A stretch of DNA of 64,000 bases from Gonatopus flavifemur (taxonomy: Eukaryota; Arthropoda; Insecta; Hymenoptera; Dryinidae), in the NCBI GenBank assembly GCA_018340375.1, contig JAFFJZ010000006.1, positions 25,240,001 to 25,304,000 on the forward strand, written 5' to 3'. The notes under the pieces were generated by a model. It worked only from the letters and a program-made list of their open reading frames with translations. It was not told the DNA's origin and made no database searches. Shown in pieces: positions 25,719 to 38,931 of the stretch (position 1 is its first letter; each line of letters opens with the position of its first letter). Position numbers and translations under genes: made by a program.

Positions 25719-26300
25719 TGTTCTCTGTAAAATCACATCTATGAATGAGATAACAATGTATTTTGACAAGTCATCTCCAGTCAAGAACGTTACTTTTGAA
25801 TTTATTCCCATAAAACAATCCCGAGTGAAATAAATTGAAACGTTGGGGCTTCCTTTTATTCCTCTGATCAACAATAATGTTATTGTTAGATCAGTTGATG
25901 CATGGAAAATCTACATAAATCAACTGAATGTTTGAGCACCACAGTCAAATTGGCTGAAATGTGTTATCCAGTTGCCCCCACATGGGTCCCATCTAGTACG
26001 TGAATGGTAAATGGAAGGCCCAGACAAATTCCTACCAGGAAAGTATTTCTTACTTTTGTAGCAGCCATTAGATCTTCGAAATTCCAACGACGCGAGAAAC
26101 GAATTGATCAAACTGATGGTAAATTCGTATCTCGGCCAATCGACTCTTGAGCATCATTGAAACAATGTAGGTTTCCCAGGTCTCACCGCGTGGAGATTGC
26201 TGCTAATGGAGACCCATCCTCCTCCTCTGTCTTCGCATTATTCTTTTTTACGAACAATTTCATCCTGTTATTCCATCAGTTATACGACATTTTGAAATAT

Positions 26301-26481
26301 CCCGAGTAAAAATGTTGATTTTGGTTCGCCAAACGGGACTGACGCAGATTTGTTGCATTTTCGTGTGGTACTGTTGCCGATGTAGTGCAGGTGCATGATG
26401 TCCGCAACAGTACCGCAAAAAAACGCAACACTCCTGCACCAATCCCGTTTGGCGAACCTGAAATGAAAATTTTCACTCGGG
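26301..26481. mobile_element. Palindromic MITE, CCCGAGT ends, target duplication AT
   Basis: CCCGAGTAAAAATG and the right-end complement CCCGAGTGAAAATT open arms of about 44 bases that also share GGTTCGCCAAACGGGA. It is flanked by AT on each side. Further inner pairing involves GGTACTGTTGC and its complement near the centre. Confidence 0.88.
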
Positions 26482-26840
26482 ATCAGGAGATGAAATTCTG
26501 AAGAACAGAATCGAATACAGAGATTTTTTACTGCAGCTAAGATGAGAATTTATTCCAAACGGTCTGAGCAGAATTAAATGAATCCTCAACGGATTCGTGT
26601 ATGTCTACTTATAGAGATTATCGCGTTGCTGATAACTACCCGGAATTCACTTTCCCCTTGCCTGCGATTATTCTAAGGCGACGGAATATTGTACTCGAAA
26701 ACCATGGGACGTAATTAAAATTATGTTAGAATATTTGCGTTCCAGCGTGAATTTTTCCCTTCGACCGGGAAGTTGGACCCACTTTATCAAACAAATTTCA
26801 ACGCGAGCCGAAATGCCGTTTTCTTGGTGAAAGGAATATA

Positions 26841-26990
26841 CACTGTAAAAGGAAAGTCTTAATCTGTTTGAGTCTTAATTTCAGACAATGCTTTTTCCAT
26901 TGTGTCGGCGATTGTTCTTACGGCTTGATTTGTTTGCAACATAGATTCAGCCATGAAATGAGCTAAATTCAAGACTTTCTTCTTACAGTG
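26841..26990. mobile_element. MITE, CACTGTAA ends, TA target
   Basis: The ends CACTGTAAAAGGAAAGTCTT and, on the other strand, CACTGTAAGAAGAAAGTCTT pair over about 20 bases and are flanked by TA on both sides. The element is 150 bases long and non-coding. The terminal hexamer matches the element at 2561-3256. Confidence 0.8.
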
Positions 26991-27085
26991 TATTATTCTC
27001 TATGCCTTCCAGGATAATCAACTCTCATTATAAATTCATTATTCCCATTATGAATTTCTCTTTGCCCATTGAAAAAACAATGACT

Positions 27086-27864
27086 CCGCACAGAGAAAAA
27101 TGCAGCTCGACAGGAAAGTAATCTTTTGATGAAAATTGAAGAAAAACTTCAAAAATCTGAGGATATTCCTTGAAATCTAAGAGTTGTTGAATTCTATTTG
27201 AAAAACACTGCAAAATTATCAATACTTACCAAACAATAGAAACCTCCATATGTGATTTGGTCTACGAAAAGGGGGCTTAGGTGTGAGAACAAGTTTTCGA
27301 GAAAACAGCTGTTGAAGATAAACAAGTGATTTTATCAGTTTCGCTTTAGTTTCACGCTTCTCCCTGCAGCCCAACGCAGCCCACTCTGTTCTAGGACATA
27401 CGTCCTAGAACACATGACGTGGTTTTGCCTTGAAATAAAATTTTTCAGCATATAAGATGATGTCTAGTATTTTATAATTTAATCTCCAAATTTTTTTCAT
27501 TTTCAATCATTTCTGCTCTTCTTTTTGTACATTTTTAGCAAGCTCCCCTACCAGTTAGAAACTTTTGGTTTTAGAGCACATTTAGCTCTATCCAAATCGC
27601 CAAAGAAGTGAAAAATGATTCTTTCACACCAAAGCCCCCTTTTCGTAGGCCAGATCACACATATCTTCCTATTGTTTGTTAAGTATTGATAATTTTGCAG
27701 TGTTTTTCAAATAGAATTCAACAAAAAAGTGAACCGTTTTCTCTCTACTACGCTCCTTGAGGAAAACTCTCAGATTTTAAGAAATATTCTCAGATTTTGA
27801 GAGATATTCTTCAATTTTCATCAAAAGATTACTTTCCTCTCGGGCTGCATTTATCTCCGTGTGG
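27086..27864. repeat. Inverted-repeat element with ~200-base arms
   Basis: The left arm (about 27086-27290) and right arm (about 27635-27864) pair imperfectly. Shared blocks include AAATGCAG, GGAAAGTAATCTTTTGATG, AGTATTGATAATTTTGCAG (read on the right) and CGAAAAGGGGGCTT. Small indels interrupt the pairing. The centre holds a perfect short palindrome TCTAGGACATACGTCCTAGA. No target duplication is evident and there is no coding region. Confidence 0.8.
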
Positions 27865-29218
27865 ACGATGGTGAAAATAATTGAGAATTGTATCATCAAT
27901 CGAAAAGTTCAATTCTTCTCCACCCCAACAGAAAAAAATTTCATTTTTGCACATAAAACACCTCTCCTCATGAAACGCATGGAATCATTCACGAATCATG
28001 TTTTTATGTATTTCGATGAGTTTTTCGTGTATAATAGATGATGTTCCGAGTAAATATTGCAATAATAATATTGAATCCATTATGCCACGTTGAAGCGAAT
28101 ATCGAGGTCCTTCGATATCTAGGAATTCGATTTTCTTCACGGAAAATTGGATCGTCTTCCCTTCGTTGTCAATTATAATACAATTATAAAACACCATCTC
28201 TCTCAAACGAGCTGCTCCATGTGAAGTCAAGTTTCATTACAAAATCTGAATATGTAATTGAATGAGTGGGGAGGAAATTCTACTGCCTCTGCGAAGTTGA
28301 GAAAAAAGTGAAGCTTCTCAATTTTTATATCTTCCTCGTAACAAAAATTCTCAAAGGAACGAGGAATTATCAGGAAAGAGGTTTCAATTACAAACGAATG
28401 GAGCCAAATTTCCCGAGATGTTCTAAAATGTCTTCATAAACATTTATATGACTCATTCGTAGACCTGTCCTCTTCATTTTGAACGCTCGGTACGATCTTG
28501 GACCACTTGAATTCCAATTTTCTCTCGAATTTTTCATTTTCCGTCCCGCTACCTCATGAGAAATACAAGAGTTCATGGTCCTCGCGTGTTGGCACGATGC
28601 CCGCAGAATCATCTATCCCGACCTCGTTCGTCCAGAGGGACACTCGTATCTCTGGAGTACGGAAGAGTCTCTCTGAATCCACAGGAGGTCAAATGTATGT
28701 TAACATTTTGATGATGGTTTGATGAATTTTTTTCCTTTCTCTTTCTCAAACGAGTATTTACAGCAGCATTCATTTACAAGCATCGGTGATGATAGTAGTA
28801 ATCGCAGTTCATTCACAATCTCTCTCATGTTCGCCGTGTGTAGTTTTGATTTCACGTGATAATTCTCCAGAATCGAAAGACCGCAGAGACCGTTGTTTCA
28901 TAGAGTACCTCGCTTTCGAGATTCCCCGCAATTTCTTGAATCTTCTTCAACGTTCTTCTCCAACAACCATGAAGAAGTATAAAAATTTATGATCCATACA
29001 CGAGTCTCTCGTTGCACATAAAATCATACACGCTCGTAAAATTACATACACCCGATTCCGTGGTTTCTGCTTTCCCAAGAAGAATTTTCAGGAGTCCTCA
29101 TTCTCGTGGAATTTTTTCTCTTCTCCTTTTCATTACAAAAACAATTTTTTTTCTCTTGCTGACACAAAATGAAAGGACTTTTTTGATTATCATCTCAGTT
29201 ATCAAGTCTAATGTTTAT

Positions 29219-29246
29219 ACATATATATATATATATTTATATATAT
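29219..29246. repeat. AT microsatellite
   Basis: AT dinucleotides with one TT interruption. Confidence 0.9.
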
Positions 29247-29394
29247 CATTAAAAGGAAGAGACTTAAGAGGAAGAGACGTTCACTTATCTTCAGCGTCTG
29301 TTTCATAACTTTATCAACGTGCACAGACTGCTGATTAACTTTTTCGATCGCCACGTGTACGCGTAAACGCGAAGAGGTATGTACTCTACGTACA

Positions 29395-29412
29395 AGAGAG
29401 AGAGAGAGAGAA
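29395..29412. repeat. GA microsatellite
   Basis: Uninterrupted GA dinucleotides. Confidence 0.9.
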
Positions 29413-32400
29413 GAAAAGAAAGAAACAACACAGCAGGTAATCAACGAGAAAATCTTAAAATGTGTATTCAAATTTTAAGATAAGATGAAGGAAGAAGGAA
29501 AGAGGAAAGTTTTGAATCGCAATCGACAAGGTGTAAAATTTCTCTGACATAAATGCTAATAAAATTTCATAAACTTTGACGGAGAATACTTTGAGAGTGA
29601 AGTTCCTTCATTAATATCCTAGATGTAGAATTACGAAAGAAAACTATGAAAGATAGCAAAAAGGTTGCGTTGAGTTGCTAGTAGGAAAAAAATGATTTAA
29701 TCATTTTTCTCTTCATCCTTTAAAAATAATTCCTTCTTGTTCATTAACATTCTTATGTATAATTACACTACCTTCTGGTATTTTGATATAAGAATTCCGT
29801 TGATAGAATAAATAATTCAAAAGAAGTATCGAAGATTGAGGGAAACGAGAGAGGGGTTGAGTTATTGGTATTTCAACGTTCGTTCGAAAATCTCTTTTCC
29901 GATACGAGGTAGTACGGATTTTCAAAGGTTCTATACACAAAAAAAAGGAAAGATCCATTAAAAACGTTCGTGTATATTATATCGTGTGTTCTGGATTTTA
30001 CGTTCGAATTCATCCAGTTTATCAAACTTAAAACATTGTATATATTTTTCATGGAAGAACGACTTGAGTTTCAGTCGTGAGACTTGAACAGAGTTGTTTG
30101 TCGCGTCGTATGATAAAGTGATGACATCCGTTTCCATTCTAGTCTAGTTCTCTTGAACTTGAATCAAGGTGTTCGAAGAGAATATTTCAGATGATCGAGT
30201 TGTACGATTCTCGAGAAATTCGATATTAGTTCACTCACAGTTCTCAATTTCTTGTTTTGATTATAGAGTCGTCATTATCTTGCATCCCCTCTCTTAGGTT
30301 CTCGCCGCTAATGATGATTTCAAACTTACTAGGTTGAATAAAATCATATACATTCGACAACTCGAGTTGGCAAAAATTGTCATCATTCCTTCAAAACAAC
30401 GATGCATCGAAAATTGAATCTTCATCGATCGTATATTACACGTTCTTCGCTGAATTCAAAATCAAGTTAGAATGCTCGTATTCGATAGAATGCTTTTCAT
30501 AGCAGTTAATCACACGGTTCCCCTTGTTCCAGACGAACTTAATTAGAAGCGACGTACAAAGAGATGTGTCCAATGCTACGACACTTTTAGGTCACCTCGA
30601 AGGTGTTGCGCTACTTATTGGAATAACATTTAAAATCATTCTCGAGTACATTGCAGCGAGACCTTGTCTGATGGAAAGATTCATTCAATTACCTGGGATT
30701 CTCTTGAATATTCGAGAAATAAAGAAATGCTATTCGATTATGTCTTTCTCTTTCAAATATACTTCACGTAAAATACAAGAACGACACACAAGCGACTACC
30801 TGTTTGAATCTTGGAATGCATCGAATTCGAGTGGAATGTGGTCCAAGATTGATATTACCCCGAAGGAGTGAATTACTTCCAAAACTGTTTTTACATTGAA
30901 ATAATTAAACCCAACTCGACAGGGAGGATAAAATTCCTCTCGCGGTTATGTGGAGATAGATAGTAATTCACTTCGTTAATGATCATTCGTTGCAAGATCT
31001 TCATTATTCGAAAACATAACGAAACTTCGCGTATAATGTATTCGAATGTCTTGTTTTTTTTTTATATCTCTCATTTATGATGTAAATAAATATTCATATC
31101 GTTTCAGCAAAGAATATCAAATGTTTTTGAATACTAGATTGAATTTCAATCCACATCGGTATGTAAATTTGTGTGAAAAAAGTAGAATCTAGGAATTATA
31201 TGTGAATTTGTTTCAGTAATCCACCTGGTCGAGACTCGTTAGGACTTGTACTAAAATTTCATTGCGAGTTCTGTCATTCTATACTCTAACAGGCTTCAAC
31301 AATTTACGACAAAGGGAAGTAGCACGACCATTTCCACAGTCTTTCTTATTGCAGGAAATTAATCTTGGATCGCTGGTAATGATAAAAAGAAATCACTTGA
31401 CGATTCACGTCGTGCACCCATAATTGAACATAACATGACATTTAGCTCCTAAAATGTTCCATTTCAATGTACTCGTCTACCTTGATACCAAAATGTTTAT
31501 CTCACAGTCCCCAGGCAATCATAGCTGGATGCACTTCGTGACGACAATCCTCTTTTTTTTCTCCCTGCGCAAGGTTCCACTTCATCCTCGTATTCCCATA
31601 CATCTTTCTATTCCTGCTTCTCCTTTTCCCTACCTAGTTTATCAAGAGGGTGAAATGTCGAAATGCTCGACAAGCGTAAAATCTTCCAGACACTTTTTAC
31701 GCTCATCCAAACCCAACATGGTGGTAGTGGTGGTGGTTAGTTAGCTCGAAGCGATTCTCTCCCGCATACAAACGCACGTATCTTGTCTATACCATCATTT
31801 TGTCTAAGAAGATTCCAAGTACGTGCAAGTGGCTCGCATCGAATACTTTCTTATTTTCTTCTCTTGCTTCAACAAGAATTTATTCATCAAAGAATATCAA
31901 AAGTGCTTCACGATTCTTTTTACACAATTCAAGCAACAGGCGCACTGTAAAAGTGCAAAGTTGCTTGTAAGAAATCAATCCATTTCCGTCGGGTACTCTC
32001 CGTGTATAGTAAAATCGTCGAAGGGCGATAAATTCAACAAGTGAACCTTTCCTCTGATTCTTTTGTTGCAAATAACCATTACCTGTATCGAATTCTCGTA
32101 CCTTTCCGTGGAAAATACACGTGGAATAGTCCGGAAACATTTACCCAATGTATTTATATATTCTCATTTTCACAACAATTTTCACGAATTTATATACTTA
32201 CGCGTATAACCAGAAAAGAGGAAAGAAAAGGTATTGATGATGCGAGATTGTACGAGAAGCATTGTAGAACAGATGTGGAGACTAAAAGCTGCATTGATCC
32301 GAGAAGAATATATCCCACCGCCCACGGGATAACTTTGAATCGGGACTGGAAACATATACAGCCTCAGGCCGTCGTCATCGTCTTTTCACGTTGTTGAACC

Positions 32401-33859
32401 ATTCGCTGCCTCTTAACGCCTTGAAACACCAGACTTGTGCATATATGAATAATGTATAGACGTATATATGTACCTGCATGCGAAGAAACGTTTACGAAGA
32501 TTGAACAACTGATCGAGGTATCATTTCGATAGGATGATATACGCTGATCTCTACAGGGGAGGAAAATACATTTCAAATTTTCGAATTAAAATTCTTCTTT
32601 TCGATCTTTTTTATCCAAAGGAATTGATCAAAAATTCATACCTTCGAACAAAAAAGATATAATAAGGGATATAAATTCAAAGAAAAATCAATATCTGTGG
32701 AAGGAATTTGTATGGAATACGAAATGAGTGGAGAAAAATTAAAATATCCAAGCATGTTGTTGTATGAATGTTGTATACCTACAATTTCAATTGATATGAA
32801 GAATGCCTGGAGCTGGTATCAAAATTCAAAGCACGACACTCGGTTATTACAACCACGTGCACTGGTATGATCATGATTCAGTGCTATAATGCAATAGTGC
32901 AACATTTTCTTCGAATGAGACACACGACATCCTCCACGTTGGAGTTGTTCCATTCAATGCGAAATCCAACTGGGATGAATTTTCACATATTCGTCAATTT
33001 AAATAGGTGACACATCGCGTGTAGTGATCATGACAAATTTTAATCGAAATTTATAAAATATGATACACACCTGGAAGTGGTGACACAATGAGAAGGGAAG
33101 AAACGAATTGAAAAATATTGCTTCAGGAAGCTGTGGAGTGGAAAGGAAAAGATCAATATACTTATATTCTTTATTGACCTTTTACATGGACCCTTCAAGC
33201 TTCCTTCAAAGATTGTCTCTTTTCTTAGGAATAGAAAGAAAACAAATTCCATAAGGATTAACCGAGATATATATATTTTCTTGTGATCAAAAAGATTTGT
33301 CATCGAGGTCTATGAGAATCTGTCTAATAGTCACGGCAGTCATCTTATCGTGTGACTTGATCCGATTTGCTATATGATCAAAGATCAACTCGATATATAC
33401 TCGATCAGAGATCTCACGTTCTTTGATCCGTTGGACAGCCACTCATATTGGAAGATATGGATATCAAAACATTCGTAGAAAAGAATCAAAAAAATACCAT
33501 GAATTCAAATGTCCGTAACATCGAAGATGTATTTTACGACGAAAAAATGTATTTACGAACGTTCCACGTTCCAAGAGATGAGACATATCTCATTTATTAA
33601 CTGTCCGAAAACCTCATTCGCTGGTAAAAGAAAAATATAAACCAGCATGGATTCGAATCGAGAGGACTTCAAAGGGTGATGGTAGTAGCAGTCGAACCCC
33701 AGCTCGTCGTGGTCAAGTTTGAGTGACAAACCTGAAACTGCATATAGCTGGAGGCGACAAAACTTGGTCACAAACGTGGCTGGAGATTGAAACTGCAACC
33801 AACATTCCAACTAGAATGTATTTTCCACGGTAGATACATTTACCGAACGTATGTAGCGG

Positions 33860-34480
33860 TCTTGCGGTCACGAAGTCCTGCCGACTGACTACATGTTGGG
33901 AAAACGGTATCGAAGTCGTGATAGAATTAATCAAAAGTCTTTATTGCGTTTGCGATGATCAGACTAGAGAATGCGACAGATGCGACAATGAAAATGCACC
34001 GATGGAATAAGAAGTGTATTATTTATTGCTGTATTTCTTGAAGAAAAAACTGTATCTTTACATATCGCATAAAGGATTGCTTCTGAAGAACTTCATTCTC
34101 TTGAATATCTCCATTCCTAAACATCTGTATTCTCCAAGAACTGTATTCTTGATACCTCTTGATTGAAAATACAGTTCTTTTGGAAATACAGGAATGAATG
34201 TCTTGCGGTTACGAAGTTCTGCCGACTGACTACATGTTGAGGGAACTGTATCGAAGTCGTGATCGAATTAATCAAAAGTCTTTATTGCGTTTGCGATGAT
34301 CAGAGAATCCGAGATACAACAATGAAAATGCACCGGCAGAATACGAACTGTATTATTCATTCCTGTATCTCTAAAACAAAAAACTGTATCCTTGAAGTAT
34401 TTTCCAAGAACTGTATCCTTCATACCTCTATTGAGAATACAGTGTTTTCTTTATAAATACAGGAATAAAGAATACAGTAA
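33860..34480. repeat. Tandem duplication of a ~340-base unit
   Basis: The unit starting CTTGCGGT(C/T)ACGAAGT at 33861 recurs at 34202. Shared landmarks are CTGCCGACTGACTACATGTTG, TCAAAAGTCTTTATTGCG, TTTGCGATGATCAGA, ATGAAAATGCACCG and AAAAAACTGTATC. A tail with AATACAG(T/G) and AAATACAGGAAT ends both units. The second unit is shorter. It could be the remnant of a long terminal repeat, but no retrotransposon coding sequence is present. Confidence 0.8.
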
Positions 34481-35564
34481 AGAATATTATAAACTTGTCG
34501 TCAAGCCACGAATACAGACCTGGTATTGTTCGAAACAACGATTCCCAACAGACGATATAAACATGATCGGATGGTTAACCGAAAGACATATTTCATTGAG
34601 TGATGATGTAAAATGATATACCCATGTGCATGTACGTACAAACACGCGTCCCTCGATGATCAACGACGCGTGACGTTCAATGGGTACATCGCTGAATACA
34701 CGCTATGATTAAAATGCAATTGGACATTCTGTATGGTGAAAACGAGGAAATCAATCAATCTTTCCGAACTCATTTTCCTGCAATAAACAAATGAACCGAT
34801 GAATCACAATGATTGAGATTTTGTGGATTGTTGAATTTTCATCGATACGTTTTCTGACTGACAATGAGTATCCGCGAAGCATCCTCTACAAATCGCGTAT
34901 ACGAAAAATCAGTAGAACAAACTCAATATAGTCAGGCAAGTGAATTGATCGCGCTTTCTCCTCCATTAAAATCAATGAATTTGGATTTAGAGAGCAAAAT
35001 TCAAATTCAAACTTCCTGAGACTGGAGATCGTATAAACCCTTGTTCCATTCATAACCATACATTCGTTTCATTCAACTTCTCTACGTGACATTGTCTATT
35101 GTTTCCTCTGTATGTACAGTATATACAACCAACGCTCAAGAAGTACGGAGCACGTCAAAAACTTATCAGTAGCCTACATGTTGTGTGTAGACTATGTACA
35201 CAGTCTGCACACGAAGAGTAGGTACGTGGGTGTTATAAAACACTTCCATGTGCCCAGAGTTGGTTGTAATTCATACAGTATCGTTTCTTGCTTCAGGCTG
35301 ATTGCGATAAAGTGAGGTAACGTCGAGGCGACGCAAAAAAAAAGTCGAGTTACCATTCAGTTGACACCTGCGATCGTGTATACGTACGTTGAAGATGGAT
35401 TAATAATCATTCAAAGAGAGTCAATTCACGTTAAAAGGTATCCCATGGAATGGGAATTGCGAAATGGCCCGCTACTTGCGCAGTATTGTTGCTGGAATTC
35501 CCAGAAATTTCAAAATATCTTACATGTCAGAAGTAAATGAGATATATTTCTCAGGCTCAACTTA

Positions 35565-36220
35565 CCCAGGCTCGTAATACTAAGACTGACAATTGCTGCA
35601 CTTGGTCATAAGCTTGCCAGAATTGTCATGCGATTGTTTTTGACTTGTTATTAACAACTTTGTCAGGGTAAGGCTGCTGCAACTCTGCTGCAAGGGTTTT
35701 GTAACCTTGTCACAAGCTTGTCTGACAACATTGCAACAAAGTTGAATTGCTACCTGAGATGCCAAGTCTGGTTAGCTTAGTCCTGGCCGATGCGTGGCCC
35801 GCCATAGCTGACTAAGCGTTGATGGAGTCTTGAACACCAATGTTAGGACCAAGCATATTTTGTAGTGTTTGATCTAATTTTCGTCAACCAAGCCTCAGCC
35901 CGTCATAGCTAACCAAACCAATTGAACATCAATGCTAGGACCAAGCATATTTCGCCGTGTTGGATTTGCGATATATATGGAAGCTGTTACCCTAGCTTGA
36001 TAACATTGTTGGTAATTAGGCTACACCCGGTGGTAACTAGCACTGATAACAGTTTGTCTCATTGGCTTAGTAACACGGTTGGTCATCAAGCTACTCTCGG
36101 TAATGACTAGCATGGCCTCCAACCTGTCACCAAGTTTGGTCCATCACTCAATATCGAATTTAACTAGCATTGACTCAAGCTTGACACCAAGCACAGTACA
36201 TTTTCCAAAGCATACCTGGG
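35565..36220. mobile_element. CCC...GGG element with internal repeats, target duplication TA
   Basis: The ends CCCAGGCTC and, on the other strand, CCCAGGTATG are flanked by TA at 35563-35564 and 36221-36222. The interior is composed of diverged repeats. One pair shares ATGTTAGGACCAAGCATATTT (about 115 bases apart near 35842 and 35930). Another shares a TTGGTAATTAGGCTAC-like core (about 36010 and 36080). No coding region was found. Confidence 0.75.
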
Positions 36221-36222
36221 TA

Positions 36223-38791
36223 GAAGCTTCTATTGCAGTGCCAGTTGGTTCGAAGGTCCCAAAAAGGAGTCAAACTAGTTCCAGCTGAACAGTAATGATT
36301 CGACGATAGCCTCTTCTTCGAACACAATCATATACACTAGGACAGAATGAAACACTGTAATGATTTCAAACAATGCTTTTTCTCTTTCGAACGAAAAAGC
36401 AATTGACAATTCATTATTATTCTGGTCTATACCCATTGTGTCTCTTGTAATCAAAAGAATTAGAAAACCTACTTCTCGTCACGGAGTTTGAATACAACGA
36501 TATCAGTTCGTTTGTTTCGACCAATGGTTTCAATAAAATAGCAGCACGAGGATAGACCAATTCCAACTGTCTCATAATTCTATCGATTCCATGTATGTAC
36601 AAAATTCAACAATTCGATTCTCTCTGTACCTCGGTTGCAATCAAAATTTCAAATCAATCCAGATTCATTTTTATAGCAGGGAAAAACAAAACGAGGAGCA
36701 GCAGCAGCAGCAGGGGAAACCGAAGAAGGGACTAGGATGGACAATATTGAAATTGTCGTTATCAAAATATGTGATTCGATGTGAAGGTACCAGCATATCA
36801 CGTGTGGCGACTGTCAAACGTATCTAGAAAGATCGGTACCTCGATTTCGATTCAAACGTTCATTGGAATATTTTAAGTGCAAAATGAAAAGCAAGAGAGC
36901 AGCAGATAGAACGAGAAGATTAAAGGAGAAGTACATGGAAGTTAAATGATAATAATCAATCGAAAAAGAATGTATAATGAATTCACAGAGAAGACGTTCC
37001 CAATTAGTACGAAATTTGCATACTCTAATCCTGCCTGAAACAACGCATTAATCCAAAGAAGCTTATTTTATGACTACTTTAAAGACTAATTCTCTGAGAT
37101 GTCTGGCTTTGGGTTCGTGTACCTTCTCGGTATCCTTTTTTGATCAAGATTCACCTGGATACATACGTCATCGTCTCTTGAAATACGAATAACACGATTT
37201 TCACATACAATTTTTCCGTTGAAAGCATTTTTGATCATTTAAACAGCGAATTCGGTAGGGCGTGAATGATTGAGGGAATCAATAGATGTATACACAAACG
37301 TTAGTACGTATGTACTCATGAATTCATTCATTCGCTCGTTCATTCAGCGAGTGAAGTGTCTGGAATACCAAACAGAAGGAGAGCAGAGAGTATTCAATCT
37401 GTAAGTTATTCAAGATCTAAGACGGTGTTGCGATTCTATTCCTATTTGTCGCTATTTCGCGATATTTTCGTCTGTCTTGAATCGGCGCACGTGTGTTGAA
37501 TTCACTTGAGGGCTACTGTCATTACTCTCTTCCTCCGTCTCTCTCTCTCTCTCTCTCTCTTCTCTGTTCCTTTTGTCTCGTCTGTTCTCCTTCAGCCAGC
37601 TTCTGTTCGTTGTAAACTGGGTCTGCCACCGAGCATGCAGAGAGAATCCTGTTGCATTTCGCATTCAGCCAAGCTTGAAGTCTCTTGCCACGATAACACG
37701 TGTCTGGATATAACTCTGAGTACCGGAGGCTTCCTACTTGGGCTGCATGGCTGGCCAAGCAAATGGACGTGCGCCAGGTTTACTCACGGATTAGAAGGTT
37801 GTACCTGGTTCTCTCTTCCTCTCCCTCTACGTATTTCACTCATCTTCATTCCTTCGTTCCTCACTCGTGTATTGTACTCGATTCAATTTATGCGTTATCT
37901 AAGAATCCTTGTTTCTCGTCAATTTCTGCTTATCAAGTTTTATACAACGTCATATTGGAAATATTCCCTCGAATCTGTCTTCGTACTCTCCGGCACGAAA
38001 ATACACAAGATAATCGGAAAATCGATTAAGAATCATGCCAAGTTCAATCTTGTTGAAATAATTGAAGTGGAGACTGCAATGTCATGATTTCTCCACCACC
38101 TTTGAAAGATCATTCAAGTGTTGGGAACTCATATTATCGTGTTTTGAAAGCTTCTCCCCAGTTCTCACATCACGTTCGCCGTAATCGAGTGACATGATGC
38201 GACGATCCTGGAATCTAGCTGCTGAGCTAACGGCGCTACTAATTAATTTTTCACATACAGGGTCGAAGTACGAATTAGCGAGTCCTAGTTCACACTTGAT
38301 CAGCTTTTGATTGATTCGTACATCCTTTAGCGTTTATTTTTACAATTTCTGGACCGAATGGAGTCTGAAGAAATGAAACAACCAGAGATATTATCATACT
38401 TTTATGAAATAATAATATATTGTTCAAGAGAATGAAAATTTAGCACAAGAGGAGTTTTTGTTATATTGCCAAATAAAATACAATAGAATTCGAGCGTAGT
38501 GTCGTAAAACATAGTCGCCACGACGTGTCTAGGGTATTTGATATATTATGCTGTTAAGAAGCGACCACTGTATATACGTGGTTGATCAGAAAAGCGACTT
38601 AACCTCTGAGGATAATGGATTTCTTTCATGTTCAATTCTATTGATATATGAATCCCGCATTCCACTATTCTCGAATTAACAGAAACTTTGTTGCGTGCTT
38701 TTGTAATTCAATATCAACTATTTTTTGGAATCATTGGATTGAAAAAAATGGGATTCGTTGTATTAACATTATTTTTCATTCTATGTTCCAG
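36223..38791. other. Upstream flank or first intron of the receptor gene; no exon found
   Basis: No signal-peptide exon ending in phase 1 could be identified. A sequence ending in GTAAGTTA at 37401 could be the donor of a 5' non-coding exon. The stretch 37440-37880 is somewhat richer in GC and contains a CT microsatellite, and its open frame is not convincing. A GCA run lies at 36698-36713. Confidence 0.4.
37538..37566. repeat. CT microsatellite upstream of the receptor exon
   Basis: About 14 CT dinucleotides with one interruption near the end. The open frame crossing it is serine/leucine-rich only because of this run. Confidence 0.9.
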
Positions 38792-38931
38792 AGAGTCATG
38801 GTGGGAAACACGAAAAACGTTTATTAAATTATCTCCTATCGAATTACAATACTCTGGAACGACCGGTAGCTAACGAAAGTGAACCACTGGAGGTGAAGTT
38901 TGGCATCACGCTTCAGCAGATCATCGATGTG
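38792..38931 (+). CDS. Nicotinic acetylcholine receptor alpha subunit (alpha5/6/7 group), N-terminal exon
   Basis: Internal exon of a ligand-gated cation channel subunit that acts at cholinergic synapses in the plasma membrane. After two bases (AG) that finish a split codon, 46 codons read through to the donor. Hallmarks in order are [33 protein letters not shown] and TLQQIIDV, the N-terminal helix and first beta strands of the extracellular domain. ANES is an N-glycosylation sequon. The acceptor is a pyrimidine tract ending TTCCAG (AG at 38790-38791) and the donor is GTGAGT at 38932. It joins in phase 0 to the exon at 47840. The frame has a stop at 38764 and no ATG before the acceptor, so the start and signal peptide must come from an upstream exon, which I could not identify. 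The receptor family is clear. The choice among alpha5, alpha6 and alpha7 is not, because these subunits are nearly identical here. Confidence 0.9.

Larger units (their letters stand above)
27865..33859. other. 6 kb without a recognisable gene
   Basis: Short frames (for example 30524-30871 and 32041-32397 on the + strand) match nothing I recognise and have no splice or promoter support. Confidence 0.45.

Noticed and set aside
37506..38087. 193-residue frame upstream of the receptor exon
   Set aside because: It starts at TTG, runs through a CT microsatellite, and shows no similarity or usable splice to the receptor exon.
38748..38810. Signal-peptide-like frame [13 protein letters not shown] directly before the receptor exon
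   Set aside because: It is in a different frame from the receptor exon, and its hydrophobic residues come from the pyrimidine tract of the splice acceptor.
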